Of a stretch of 64,000 bases of DNA, positions 10,709 to 22,815 are shown piece by piece. The position numbers and the translations under genes were made by a program. The stretch spans positions 12,090,001-12,154,000 of the forward strand of contig OZ017804.1 in assembly GCA_963969395.1 (NCBI GenBank). Reading direction: 5' to 3'. How positions within the stretch are numbered: position 1 is the first letter of the stretch; each line of letters starts with the position of its first letter. This stretch comes from Pseudoscleropodium purum. Taxonomy: Eukaryota > Streptophyta > Bryopsida > Hypnales > Brachytheciaceae. Below the pieces are notes generated by a model. That model ran no database searches. It worked only from the letters and a program-made list of their open reading frames with translations, and had not been told where the DNA came from.

Positions 10709-12190
10709 GTTTTAACCCTTCAATTCCCATTGTCCCCTCTTGGGACAAATCAGATTTAGGGCATGTTCTTGGGATCTCAATTTTTGGTGAATTGTTTAGA
10801 AACTTTCTCGTAAGATAAAAAAAACTGATTATCTACGTGGGAATATAATTTTTATTTCAATTGGTGCTTGGGAGCAAAAGTTATACTACAAAAAGTTTGA
10901 AACTGGACTTGGCATGCAGTACAAAAAAAATTGCAAAAAATCAAAATAAATTTTAATTTTTTTTCCCCTGAAATGTTTTCTTTTTGTCTACATGTGAAGC
11001 TTTGATTCGTTCTAAGGTAAACCTGCCTATGACAGGTAGAAAGGCTGATTTGTCCTATTGCCATTGACAAAAAAAATCTGATTTTTTTTTGTACAAAGAC
11101 AAATGTGAGAAATGAAGGAAGCAACTAGAATTTTATGTTTTCTACAAAATATGAATTTTTTGTGAATTTTCGAAGTTTGCTGTCCAGTTTGCCCAAAAAA
11201 GTCTGTAGACTACCCCAAATCAGCAGAAAAGTGTTTCCATGATGGTCATCTTACCACCCAAAGCAGTCATAACATTCTTTAACATGGTTACAAGATTTCC
11301 TAACATGGATATGACATAAAGAAATTAAAAAATAACTTTTTACTAACAGTTTACACTAGAAAGGTGTCAATGTTCTATCACAGTTATTAATAACTCTATA
11401 ACCATATTCCAAGGCTTTGATGACAACTAAAAATCAACCTAATGTAGTCTTAATTCTATTTTTAAGAAAAAGTTTCTCATGGGTTGATGGAAGACTGTAA
11501 TGGGGGAGTTCCCTAGGTGCCTGTCATGGGTGATTTGCCTGTCATAGGCAGGTTTACCTTATTTGGACTAATTATGAGAAAGTTGAAGACAATTTTGTTT
11601 TTCCGGCAATTTTAGCATCTTCTTGAAAAAATAACTTGTGGGGTTCATTTCTAAATGCAAATTTCACAATTTTTTACAATTTTGTTTTTGAGAATGTTGT
11701 ATTTGATTGCTAAAACAATCTCACCATTGAGATTATTGTCTTTCAATCCCATCTTGGAGTTATTAACAATTTAATTTTTTTCCAATCTTAGACCTACTTC
11801 TACTTAGCATTTTTTTAAAGAATGAAAATCAATTGTTTTGTTTTGTTTTTAAATTTCCTAGACTTTCAACTCAATTCTTCAATATAAAATTCTTTTAATT
11901 CAAAGTCTATAGTGCAAAAAAATTCACAATTGGCGGTCAAAGTCATCTGAAATTGCAAGCCAGTGTTCAAAAAACTTTCTTTTTCAACTTTGAATGCTAA
12001 TATCTTCCAATCTATATGATCAAACTTCGTGAATTTTTTACCATGTAAGCAAAGACAAGTAAAGTACAAGATCCTATGGTTAGATTCTAAAAAAATAATT
12101 TTTTCTTGTATTCTTGGATGAACGCAGCAAAAATGGCAGTTTTGAGTGGTTTTTGACAAAAAAAAATGACCTTGGGAATTTAGGGGTTAA
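10709..12190. mobile_element. TTAA-bounded repeat, about 1.5 kb
   Basis: The left end reads TTAACCCTTCAATTCCCA. The right end, reverse-complemented, reads TTAACCCCTAAATTCCCAAG. That is an inverted terminal repeat with TTAA at both borders. The interior shares about 490 bp (11700-12190) with 33595-34060, including ATCTTAGACCTACTTCTACT. No transposase frame is present. It belongs to the same terminus family as 51078-51716. Confidence 0.55.
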
Positions 12191-15150
12191 AAAGTATCTC
12201 CAAAAAATAATTGAGTTTTTTTGGATTGCACAAACTTAATTACTATCTAGGTTGTTTAAGATGTGTAAGGCATTTAACACACAAGTCATAGGATTTGAAC
12301 CCCACCTCATGATTGAAGGTAGGAATTCTTTATATCTTGCAATAAAATTAAAATTAGAGATTTTTAGTAACTTATATATTGAAATGATTTGTTTATTTAG
12401 CATTTTTTGCACCACTGATCTCTTTTTCAAGGTGTATAATCTCTCTAAATATTATTTAGTTAAATGTCCTTGAAACTAAGGCAACATGAAGCCATATTAA
12501 GCCCAAATTAGTGGTATTTGGTCTCAAATTGTAAATAACCTTGATGCAATGAACCAAGATATTTTAAGTGAATTTTAGATATTTGCGGTTGTTATTGTGT
12601 GCCGGATTGGTTAAGATTTTTTTTTTAAAATATATTGTTCAAGGAAGGGGGTGGAGTACATGGATTTTTTTTAGGCATCTATATATTTGGAAGGAAATTG
12701 GAATTGTCCTATTTATTTTGTAAAGTGCCCAATATATTAAATTTATTCTATGTAGGTGGTTGAATGGAAATTTTGGAGTTTTATTGGTTTGCAAGGGTGC
12801 AACTTTCTAGCTTAAGTTTGTATGTGGAATTTATTGTTGTAGTTTCATGAAGTGTCAATGGACAAATGGGCATGCTTGGAGAGATGGTTGAATTTATGTT
12901 GGTTCATATTTCAGTAGGCAAGTAGGTGTGGGGTCAATGGAATAAACGAAGCAAAGTATATTCATGCAACTCTAAATTTGTTGAAAGTAATGGATACATA
13001 GACTAGAGATTATTGATCTTAGAGTTATTAGATGATTAGTTTGGAAAATAAAATAAAAAAGTATGACATTATAATACAAACTTGGATTTGTTGTGACAAA
13101 ATAAAATTTTATAGTTATTGTTTTGAATTAGAGAAAGTGGAAAAAGATGTTTATGTAGAGAATTTTATCAATAAAATATTTGAGAAGTTTTTGCATTGAA
13201 TTTTGTAAAGGCATGTGTATAATAATATATGTGTTCTTATTTTTGAAATGTGAGTTTTTAGAATGTGTGATTATGGTAGATTTCTTGTTGTTGTTGGTTG
13301 ATTGTCTTCTAAAGGACAATTGAAAATACAAGTAGGTCTCTATGAAGTCAATTTTGGTAGGAAGTTCACAAAATTTTGGTGCAAGGTGTGAACATATCCC
13401 TCTTCAATAGAATTTTTTTTGATTGTGAGTTTAGATCAAAAGATATACTACATTAAAAAAAAATTCAACCTAGGTAGTTTTCAATATCTTTTGCTAAAAC
13501 CCTCATCAACTTTTGAAATTTGGCATGTTTATAACTACTAAAATATGGCATACAATTGTCTAACCTTCTAAAAAAAATTACTTCTCAAATCATACTCTAA
13601 GAAGACTCAAATTTTTTTAGCTATATGAAGGGTGATTTGGAGAAACACTACAAGAGAAAGGATATTTTAAGTGAGTTTTTAAGTATAGTCCTAGATACAA
13701 GATTATAAAGAATAACCTTTAAAGAGATTTTGAGCAAAAATTTACTAGAAATATTCATGTTTTTAATAAAAAAAATTTGTTGAAAATCTCCTTAAAGGTC
13801 ATTACTTATAATTTTATGTCCAAGATTGTATTAAAGAACTCACTTAAAACATCCTTTTTTGTTATAGTAAACAAACATTTTCTTTTTAACTTCAAGCCCT
13901 ATTATCTTGCAACTTGTAAAGTCAAAAATCTTGAATTTTTTTCCCACATATTCCAAATGTTTATCTGTAACTTTTCACTATTTGGATTTCAAATACAAAA
14001 TTACCTCATTGCACATGGTATCATCAAAAAATGATTGCTAGTATATTGCCAATTCACTTACCTTCTTTGCATTGCACAATGATTTAAAGTAAGCTAGATT
14101 CTATAATTGCTTCTAAATTTTTTTTGAATAAATCTAACATCATATAATTATAATTAATTAAAGTATTCATTTGTGTGTAGAGAAAATTTTTTATTTCAAG
14201 AGGGCTTGAAGTTTGTTGACCCTATTTTGCAAGAATGAAAAAAGTTTCATTGTCTCTTCAGATGTTATATTCTTCAATCCACATGGTCAAATAGGATGAA
14301 ATTTTTCCACACATTACCTTGTTTATTTCATGTACATCTGTATTTTTTGAATTCAAATAAATAATAATTAATTAATTTTGGACAATGCATAAAAAATGGG
14401 CAGTTTGGAACTTTCTTTTTTCCAAAACATTGATTAGCCTTTAGGGGTTATTTTCCATTCCTATGTGTGTATTAGATTGACATGAAAAATATAGATAAAG
14501 TTGACTTATTTGAGGTTTTTTAAAATGTTATTATTTGAGGTGTTGAAGGTGTCACATAATGTTTAGTGTGGGCATTGCATGTGCTTTTAGCACCAACTAT
14601 GATTATCATTAATAGTTCTACTTTCTATCCTTAGAGTTGTATTTTTGTTATAAGGGGATTATATTTTGATTGTTTTTGTTACAATGGCTTCTCTAGAGTA
14701 TTTTAAAAAAAAATTCATGAATGGACGTTGTTATCTAATTGTTATTTTTCATATTTTCTTTCATTAATGAAAGTGAAACATTTAAATTCAAGAGAAGATA
14801 TCAATAATTCATGGATTTCTAGTATGACTTGGTTATTTCTTTGGATATGAAGGGCATGTATATGTCTGTCCATACACATGAGAAGCAAAACAATCACATT
14901 ACAAATCAAATAGTTAAAATATTAGACAAATATACTACAAACAATATTATCTTGACAAATGTGTAAGATTTTCAAGAATGCCATTGAATATATAGAGGTT
15001 CAAATTAAAAAGATAAAAGTGTGAGGATACTAAGAATTAAAAATTTATTGTCAATAACTTTCAAGAAAATTGTAAAAAACAAGATATGCACCTATGCACC
15101 CCAAACTCTCATAATTTTTGGCTCACTACCTTGGCAATAGGGCAATCTTT
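12191..15150. other. AT-rich intergenic sequence with repeat fragments
   Basis: No gene is visible. A repeat end of the CCCCTAAA family (reverse strand) occurs near 14400-14447, with GGGCAGTTTGGAACTTTC and then CCTTTAGGGGTTAT. The remaining open frames are short and of AT-rich composition. Confidence 0.55.
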
Positions 15151-15388
15151 CCACGCTTAAAGGGTGCCCTGCCTTCCCGCAGACGCTTGTTCTTATGAAG
15201 CACCTCGCCTTGTGGAAGTTGCGTGCGCTCCACGTAAAGGACACTCTGACGAACTATCGCCAACTGAATTCAATTCTAGAAACTTCACAAACAGAGGTTA
15301 CAAAACTCTGAAGCACCTTCCGTTGTTGCTGCAATCCGTGGTCAGTTAATTCCAGGCCATCCGTCACATTTCCCAGCCAATTTCGACG

Positions 15389-15985
15389 TCTTGTAGTTTT
15401 TTTTCTGGCATCTGGAAACGTATTGCGTGCACAGTCCTGCAAAGTTCAATTTTGCTCATCACAATTTACCGCATCGAATTTTCAGTAGCCAAGTCAGTGC
15501 GCAGCGACGAATTTGAGAATCCAGCTTGAAATTTTGAAGATTTGGGGAATTGGGGGGAATTGGGGGCGTCGTGTAGTTTCTTTCTAGCGTTTGGAGACAC
15601 AGTACGTGCTCATTTCTGCAATCCTATTTTTCTCATCATTAGTCGCCGCATCAAATTTGTAGAAGCCAATTGCTTGCGCAGGGAGGAATTTGAGAGTCCA
15701 GTTTGAGATTTTTGCAATATCTTGTAGTGTTTTTCTGGCATTTGTATACGCAGTGCGTCCTCAATTCCGCAATTCTATTTTTCTTGTCACAAGTTGCCGC
15801 AGTGAATTTGCAGAAGCCAATTGAGTGAGCAGGGACGAATTTAAGAATTTAATTTGGAGATTTGGGGGACTTGTAGTTTTTTCTTGGGTTTGGAGACACA
15901 GTGCGTGCTCAGCTCTTTAATCCTATTTTTCTCATTAGAAGTTCCTCATCGAGTTTAAGAATCCGCTTTGAGATTTTTGAGGTTT
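15389..15985 (+). repeat. Four-copy tandem repeat upstream of TIM14
   Basis: Units begin at about 15391, 15571, 15722 and 15871 with TTGTAGT (GTGTAGT in the second), giving periods of about 180, 151 and 149 bp. Each contains a phrase like GGAGACACAGTRCGTGCTC, then TATTTTTCTC, then CGCATC(A/G)AATTT, then GCAGGGACGAATTT. The last copy ends about 100 bp before the TIM14 start. It probably belongs to the promoter or 5' leader. Confidence 0.8.
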
Positions 15986-16030
15986 TCCGGAATTCTTGGA
16001 TTCTTTTGTGATTTGTGGGGTTTAAGGATT

Positions 16031-16043
16031 CTAGGGTTTCGGG
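16031..16043 (+). promoter_or_regulatory. Telo-box-like CTAGGGTTTCGGG
   Basis: AGGGTTT lies in the leader about 65-75 bp upstream of the TIM14 ATG, a position typical for plant genes of the translation and organelle-import classes. Assigned by motif and position only. Confidence 0.35.
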
Positions 16044-16104
16044 TTTTTTGTGGGATTCTAGTTTTTTGAGGGTTTTAGAGCTTTTGTGGTTGGGAAGAGC
16101 GATC

Positions 16105-16443
16105 ATGGCGACGCCGTTGATCGCCGGGGTGTCGGTTGCCGCTGCGGCGATGGCAGGGAAACTCGGCCTGGAAGCTTGGCAAGCGTTCAAGGCGCGGCCT
16201 GCGACTGCTCGACTTCGCAAGTTTTACGAGGGTGGCTTCCAACCCGTGATGACGCGGCGCGAAGCCGCTCTGATTCTGGGAGTGCGCGAGAGTGCGGCGT
16301 TGGATAAAATCAAGGAGGCGCACCGGCGTGTCATGCAAGCCAATCACCCTGATGCTGGTGGTAGCGATTTGATTGCGTCGAAAATTAATGAAGCCAAGGA
16401 CAATCTTCTCGGGCAGAAACGCGGCAGCGGGTCGATTTTTTAG
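16105..16443 (+). CDS. TIM14: Mitochondrial import motor J-protein TIM14 (PAM18), 112 aa
   Basis: This is a J-domain co-chaperone of the PAM motor that stimulates matrix Hsp70 at the TIM23 channel of the inner mitochondrial membrane. I chose ATG at 16105 because the protein then begins MATPLIAGVSVAAAAMAG and has 112 residues, the usual length of plant TIM14. An in-frame ATG at 16015 would add 30 residues that do not belong to the family. Residues 4-18 form the short hydrophobic membrane segment. AWQAFKARP (24-32) and FYEGGFQP (40-47) are family signatures. The J-domain spans about 50-112, with REAALILGVRES in helix I/II and the essential HPD at 81-83. The gene is intronless here, which could mean a retrocopy, but all key residues are intact. 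Upstream is a tandem-repeat region; the last 17 codons and 3' flank are duplicated just downstream. Confidence 0.93.
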   Translation: MATPLIAGVSVAAAAMAGKLGLEAWQAFKARPATARLRKFYEGGFQPVMTRREAALILGVRESAALDKIKEAHRRVMQANHPDAGGSDLIASKINEAKDNLLGQKRGSGSIF

Positions 16444-16647
16444 AGCAATAGCTTGTTTAGGGTTTGGAGATCTCACGACCTTCGTGATGAAGCTTCTAAC
16501 CTGTCCAAGCAATCACCGCGCCAAGGAAAATCTTCTCGGGCAGAAACGCGGCAGCGCGTCGCCTTTCTAGAACAATAGCTTATATAGGGTTTGGAGATCT
16601 CACGACCTTCTTCATGATGAAGTTTCTAACCTGCACAAGCAATCACC
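16393..16647 (+). repeat. Tandem duplication of the TIM14 3' end
   Basis: Unit A (16393-16519) covers the last 17 codons, the stop and about 75 bp of 3' flank. Unit B (16520-16647) repeats it with few changes; shared phrases include AATCTTCTCGGGCAGAAACG, TAGGGTTTGGAGATCTCACG and AAGCAATCACC. Unit B lies after the stop codon, so it is untranslated. Confidence 0.9.
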
Positions 16648-16683
16648 ATAAAGATGGCTTGTGAGGTTAGAAGCTTCATCATG
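16613..16683 (+). repeat. Near-perfect inverted repeat (hairpin) after TIM14
   Basis: The left arm 16613-16640 (CATGATGAAG...CACAAGC) pairs with the right arm 16657-16683 (GCTTGTGAGG...CATCATG). There is one mismatch and one bulged base over about 28 bp, and the loop is about 16 bases. If transcribed it would form a stem near the 3' end of the TIM14 transcript. Confidence 0.8.
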
Positions 16684-17548
16684 AGCACATTCAACACTTA
16701 TGTAGGTTTTAAGCTTCATCGGATTAGATAGACTGAGCACTTTTTGCAGAGAAGCTGAGGTGCTAGATGAGGTCAAAATCTTGTATCAGCGATATGCCTG
16801 GAATGTCTTAATTGTTCGCTGAAGGGTGGCGAAAATGGGGACTCTACGTATGTAGAGCATTTGCAGCACTGTATTCACATTTATTACCATAACATGCACT
16901 TAAGGTTTCTAGTTGAATTTGTGTTTCTAAAGACTTGGTCTGGATTCCTATCAGTTGATTCCATAGTGCCGTTTGCCGTGATTTTCAAGTTTTGGTTTCG
17001 CCGGACTTGATGTGGCTACGACAGCAACTCTTTGCTGCATCTGTTTGTGGCCAATTAAGGCAAGTGCCTGTGTCATTTCAAAAGGTATGTGATATTTTCC
17101 TGATCAATCCAGCTAGGAATGTATTTGATTCAATAGAGAAATCTATTCATGTCCATCCCTAGTTTTCATCTCTTAGAAATGTGTGTTTGATAATTCGATG
17201 CAGTACACCCCAATCTTCCATACCCCTAAGAACTTGATTGTCTATTCAATTCAAACATTGGAGGTATTCAATGAGAGACACGAAGGTTAGGTGATTCAAA
17301 ACTTTTGAAGCTGTCTACAAAGCTAAGTGAAATAAGTTCTCAACTATTTTGCAAACCCAAATGAGCATTCAATTTTGTCTCTCTGCAAAGTTACTAGAGG
17401 GTTTTTTAATTTGCGACCAGAAAGAGTAAGATTGTTTTGAATTGAGGATGAAACTCAAATTTGATTCATTCAATTGAAGTTTTGAGTTTTGAGTTTTGAA
17501 ATACTTACTTAGATGTCTTCTTTGATACCAGTATCTGCTTTGATGTGT

Positions 17549-18361
17549 TTACAAGACGTGGAGAGTTCTCTTGCACTGAATGTGGCTTTGCCTTAGTTTT
17601 GAGTTTGTCTCGCCCGTTGGTGGTCTTGTCTTGAGAGGCTGGCTTGGTGGACGTCTTCTCTGGTCTAATTGTGTTTTTTCTCGAGAGAAAGATCTCGCAG
17701 TCGTCTCCTCAGCTCCTGATCCAGCTTTCTGGAGGTCCTTCAGGATATCTGTCACTGGAAGCTTGTGAAGATTATCATTAACTTGATTATGAGTAAGTCT
17801 GTGAAACGAAATCAATTCAATTTATTCTACCAGATTAACCTGTACGGGACGAAGAAGCCTCACGTCTTTTTTTTAAGGTTTTGAGTAGGTCAAAACCATG
17901 ACTTTCTTTGTCCCATTTTCTTTTTTAGCCAACACTGCAATGTACTTCACTCATGCTGCTGATGTAAATTTAGACCCATCTGAATTATTGATTTAATTGA
18001 ATTGGTCATTGTAAAATCACAAATCCTTGCTCTTCTAGGGTTTAAGTGACGGAGATCACAGGAAGAGAGAGAGACACATGCCTTTGCCTTCGGCCGTTGC
18101 GTTTGGTCTTGCAGCTGATATCTTGTTGTCGTGTAGAGTAGCCACTGATTGAATGACTCGTTTGTTGCTTACAGTCTTATCATGAGCACTGTCCTCAAAT
18201 CCACAAATTAGAGCAAGAAAATCAGAACATTCGGAGTTGGATTGCCAAGCTTTTTACAGGTTTGATTCTCCATCTGGGTACCTCTCTAAGGTTCTCATCT
18301 CGTTGCAGAAATTGGAGTCCATGATTGCCATCTCCTTCATGGTGCTCAGTAGAGTGTTCAC
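17549..18361 (-). other. Possible multi-exon gene or relic, unidentified
   Basis: Three exon-like patches lie on the minus strand. 18282-18361 follows the acceptor TTGTGCTTCAG and reads VNTLLSTMKEMAIMDSNFCN and onward. The patch below 18167 reads RVIQSVATLHDNKISAAR. The patch at about 17549-17785 reads VNDNLHKLPVTDILKDLQKA and onward, with a basic tail to a stop. Composition is gene-like compared with the flanks. I could not fit every donor site or find a start codon, and no family is recognised. It may be a decayed gene. Confidence 0.3.
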
Positions 18362-18399
18362 CTGAAGCACAACATATAAGCAACGTCGGCACGTGATGA

Positions 18400-21300
18400 G
18401 AAACCTAATCAGTTCATTCATTTCAACGCATTCAGTTTAATCTTCACTTCAAGATGTGAGGATTTTGAGGACATGCACTTTTTCAAATACTATCATGAAA
18501 GATTTTTCATATAATATCGTGAAACTGATTTTTCGTGAAATACCTTGAAAACTTTTACATAATTGTTACCTCACATAGTAGCTTGGTTTTTGTATAAAGG
18601 GTTGTGATTGGTAGATATAGGTGGTGAGATATTGAAATGATTTGAACTCATACATAAATTTTGAGGTCTTAAACTTATATAAAGATTCAACTAACACTCA
18701 ATTTGAATGTCCCATTTGCATTGAAGAAGAAAAATGCAAGTAAACCAAAGCATCTTGAATATCTTGTTTATTTTGTGATTTAGTTGTTCACTCAATTCCA
18801 AAGTGTTTGCAATTCCTTTGATGACTATTGAAAAGAGATGGAGTTTTGGGAATTGTAATTAAGGATTTATGGATCTTTTACCCGTTCAACCAAGATAGAA
18901 GACATTAGTTGCAGTTGCATTGTCATTGTAGATTTTGATATGTTGCACCCTTGCTTTTGATATGTTGCACCCTTGCCACTTTTCGCACTTCTTCTGTAAG
19001 GCTTCAATCAAAATAGAGCCTTCATTGAGGACCATCTTGTTGTACATTTTGGTTTAGATCCACAATACCTTCTTATTAGAAAAATTGACTTCTATATACC
19101 ATGAGAATTTCCTAACCTAAAATTTCCTTCTACAAAACTTGTATTTTCCTTGATTTGATTACTCATTTGACATTTCACACAATATCACTAGAATAGTTGA
19201 TTGTAGTATAATTTAGGAAGTAAAAAGTATTAATTGTTAGTTGAGTACTTCCAACATTGGAATGGGAGCACCAATAGGAGGTGGCAAATGTAGGGTACTT
19301 AAAAACCTTGTTTCTCTCTCAATTTTTATTGTTTGCAAAATTGGTATGTACACTTGTGATTTGGTAACTAACTTGACATTCATACAAAATCATTGTAATA
19401 GTATAATTAAAGTATTTGATATTGAATGCTTTGAACATTGAAATGGGAGTTCAAAAGTGGTGGATACTTTGAAACCTCATCACCTTGAAATTAAAGAAGA
19501 ATGATTATCCATTTTAAAACATGAACATATGTTTTCAATTGAGGGCATTCATGAACTTTATTACACATGCAACTACAATATGAGGTCAAATTATTCTTGA
19601 ACAATGTGAGTGTCACATAGCTAGTTTGCTCTACAATGAGAACCTCCAACATTGGATGTGACTATGCTAAGACCAACTAATGATGTAGATCCATGAAGGA
19701 AAAATGCAAGTTGTGACTCTATCTACAAACTTATTGGAGTTCATATGAAGTTCTAACATATATGATTGACATAGTTGTGGTGTCCGTGACTTACAATTTT
19801 TGAATGAGCGTCATCGTTAGATTTTGTGTACATCACAAAAAAACCTAAATTGTAGTGAAATTCTTTGCCAACAATGTCAACATGCCCAACATGGAGTTTT
19901 GAACTTCACCAATAATTTATCCTTTATATGTATATTTGGTTTGTTTTTTCAAGTATCTACTTCAATTATTTTTTCTATCTATATTACAATAAGACACTTC
20001 TTAGAAATTTTGATTGTTTTTAGTTTTATAATTTATAATTCTATAGTTTGTTTGTTTTCAAATTTCATCAATTCACTAACATAGATAGTTGTTTTTCTTT
20101 TATTGTTGCTTCCAAAGAAATTGAAAGGCCAATGAAGGAATAGAACAACATCAAAATGAAAATTTCCATTATCATTTTGAATTATTTGTCTAATAAGGGA
20201 GATTGAATTCATTCCAAGTGCCCACATAAAAGTGTACCCTAACAAATATTGTCGAAATAAAGATAATGATTGTAAACTGTAAAATTTTAGAACATCAATG
20301 TTAGAGCTCAAATTTAGAAGATTTATTAAGATTTTTGAACATTAATAATTTTTTCAAATGATATTTAAGTGTTGTTTTGGACTTTGAATATCTTCTTTCT
20401 TGATTTGTCTCTTTATAATTTAAAAAACAAGACTCATTTGCACATATTCTTGGTAATAAGTGAAATTTACTTACAAAGAATTCATTTACCTTAATCTACA
20501 TTGCAATGTAAGGATGTAAGTTCAATAAAAAATGTTTTGGAATGGAAAATTGTTTTGCCCTATACATCAAAATGAATTACATTCTCTATTTTCTTAGAGA
20601 TTGAAAAATAAATATATTTATTCCGTGGAAATACATATTGCATGGTCATTGTCCTCCATTGATCTATTTGCAAGACCAAATATAGTACAAGAAGGCAAAT
20701 AAGGATAAAAACACATTATATGTTTTGCATAGGACAATGGAGTATTTTGTATCATTAATTTTGTTAAATTTGTTGCAATTTTAAGGCCATAAATTGTAAA
20801 AATAAATAATTTTAAATTAAATATGTAACATAATAGGTTTGCAATGTAGAATAAAGATGTTATGAACAACAAGTGTGCTCATATTATTTCACCATAGAAG
20901 CAATGGAAAATCATTTTCATTTGTAAGACAAAGGCCTACATCACTAGTGGAAAACAGTGTTACAACCAAAAAAACCTAGCTAACATTTTCTAAAAACTAT
21001 CTTGTAGTGAATACAAGTTTTTTTAAATTGTGTTGCAGTCAATGCAAATTCTAATTTTTTTGTCACATAAAACAAAAAATGTCAACTAGCTTTTGTTGAT
21101 TGTGACATTATTTTCCACTAATGTGTGGATTGATTGATTTGTTCTATATATTAGGTGATGAGGATAAATTAATGCAACTCTTATATCATTCCAATTGCTT
21201 ATTTGAGAAATCAATTTGTACTTAATAATGATGCAAGAGTTTTTGAAAAAAACTATATTACATATTCACAACAACTTTATCCTTGGTGTTATAAGACAAG

Positions 21301-22140
21301 CTCTCACAAATGGAAACGTGGTTTGCAAAAATTAAGAAAGAAATTCATTGTGGATCTTTACATGGCAATTTTCTTAGTGTGCACAAATCATGTTTCTTCT
21401 AATATCTTTTACTATTTTCTTTTGTATTCTCAAACTAGCTTAATTTAAGAGAAGAAAAGACAACGTTTATCCCTTAGATGGGCAATTAATCAAAATTGGT
21501 CTATTTCATTGTATAAATTTTCACCCATTCAACTAAATATCTATAACCCATTTACTTTAAAGGGATGGGCATCTTTTTTAAGGTGAAAATAGACATCCTT
21601 GTATTAAATGCCCATTCATTACTAGTGTGTTTATTATCATGTTTTTATCAATATTTTTACCAAACCCCAACAAATTCTTTTGAGGATGATCTTTCTTGAG
21701 CACAAGTGAGTTTATTATCATGTCACAATCCATTTTGATGACACTATGTAAGCATTACAAATGACATACTACATACCATTAGTAAAAATTAACTGTATCT
21801 ATAACCTTTGGGGTAGAGCACATCCTTCAGGGCATCTCCACACCTAAGAGGCAATTGAATCACCATCCATCTATAATATTGCAAAAGGTTTATGCTTTTT
21901 TTTTTTTTAAGTTGCAGGGAGATACATTATAATCTCCATCTTCCTACATTATGGATGGAAAATGTAGTTGCCAACCATTACTACACTACCAATACAGTAT
22001 CCACATTAGTAGTTGGAACCAATATGTTGCTAGTGTACTTAAGGATGGGCATTGAGATGTTGACGGCGATCACGTCCTTGGAATGCAGGAAGAAAGAGGG
22101 TGGGGATCCAACAATTGATTCAAATCAGGATTAGGGTTCA
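18400..22140. other. AT-rich intergenic region
   Basis: No supportable gene. An imperfect direct repeat of about 185 bp occurs at roughly 19130-19490, with related phrases CAACATTGGAATGGGAG and GAACATTGAAATGGGAG. The open frames here are short and compositionally biased. Confidence 0.5.
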
Positions 22141-22815
22141 GTGTCCAAAATTCAACAAAAACTTCTTCCATGGCAGATCAGGTCCAGCAACACGCGCACG
22201 CTTCGCCTGCATAAAACCACACCCATATAATTTGTCGACATTTACTACTCCAATACGACATTGACCACTACATCGTGAGCCAGACCGTCGGACAGGGGGC
22301 AACTTAAGAATAGCTCCAACGGTACTGTACAGTTGGAACTCCAGTTCATGTTATCACCTACAAATTATATTCAGTACATAAATACCTTGTAAATGATTAT
22401 AATCCCCGTCAATAAGCGGTCTCGCAAGATATAGAGTATTCCAGCTAGATACTCCACGTCGACAGGTGAAAATATTTCCTCCTACCTTCTGCACTAACAA
22501 TGCACGATAACACCTACCGGTGAAGTATCACTGCACGATGATCGTCGATAATCCAGGCTAAGCACAATATCAGAGCACGAGTTTCAACTCCACCAGCAGC
22601 GTTCCCTGTATTGCATTCCTGCAAAGTGTCCTACAAAATCTCTGAATCTCCAGCACTCAGCGACAGCCCAGCACTCGGTTCCAGTTGGAGATGCTTCACT
22701 CCTAAACTCGGCCCCAGATTCGAAGTGAAAATACGAGCCATTTAAACTAGAATCTATAAATCCTTCAGAGTGAGTGAATCTATCCAAACACTGCTCGGAG
22801 ACTCCGACTGGGTTG
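22141..22815 (-). other. Probable 3' flank of the apyrase gene
   Basis: More balanced composition than the AT-rich region to its left, with no domain-bearing frame. It is probably 3' untranslated sequence and flank. No clear polyadenylation signal was assigned. Confidence 0.35.

Noticed and set aside
12290..12330. tRNA-like B-box (complement of GATTTGAACCCC)
   Set aside because: No A-box, acceptor stem or cloverleaf could be drawn, so neither a tRNA nor a SINE is supported.
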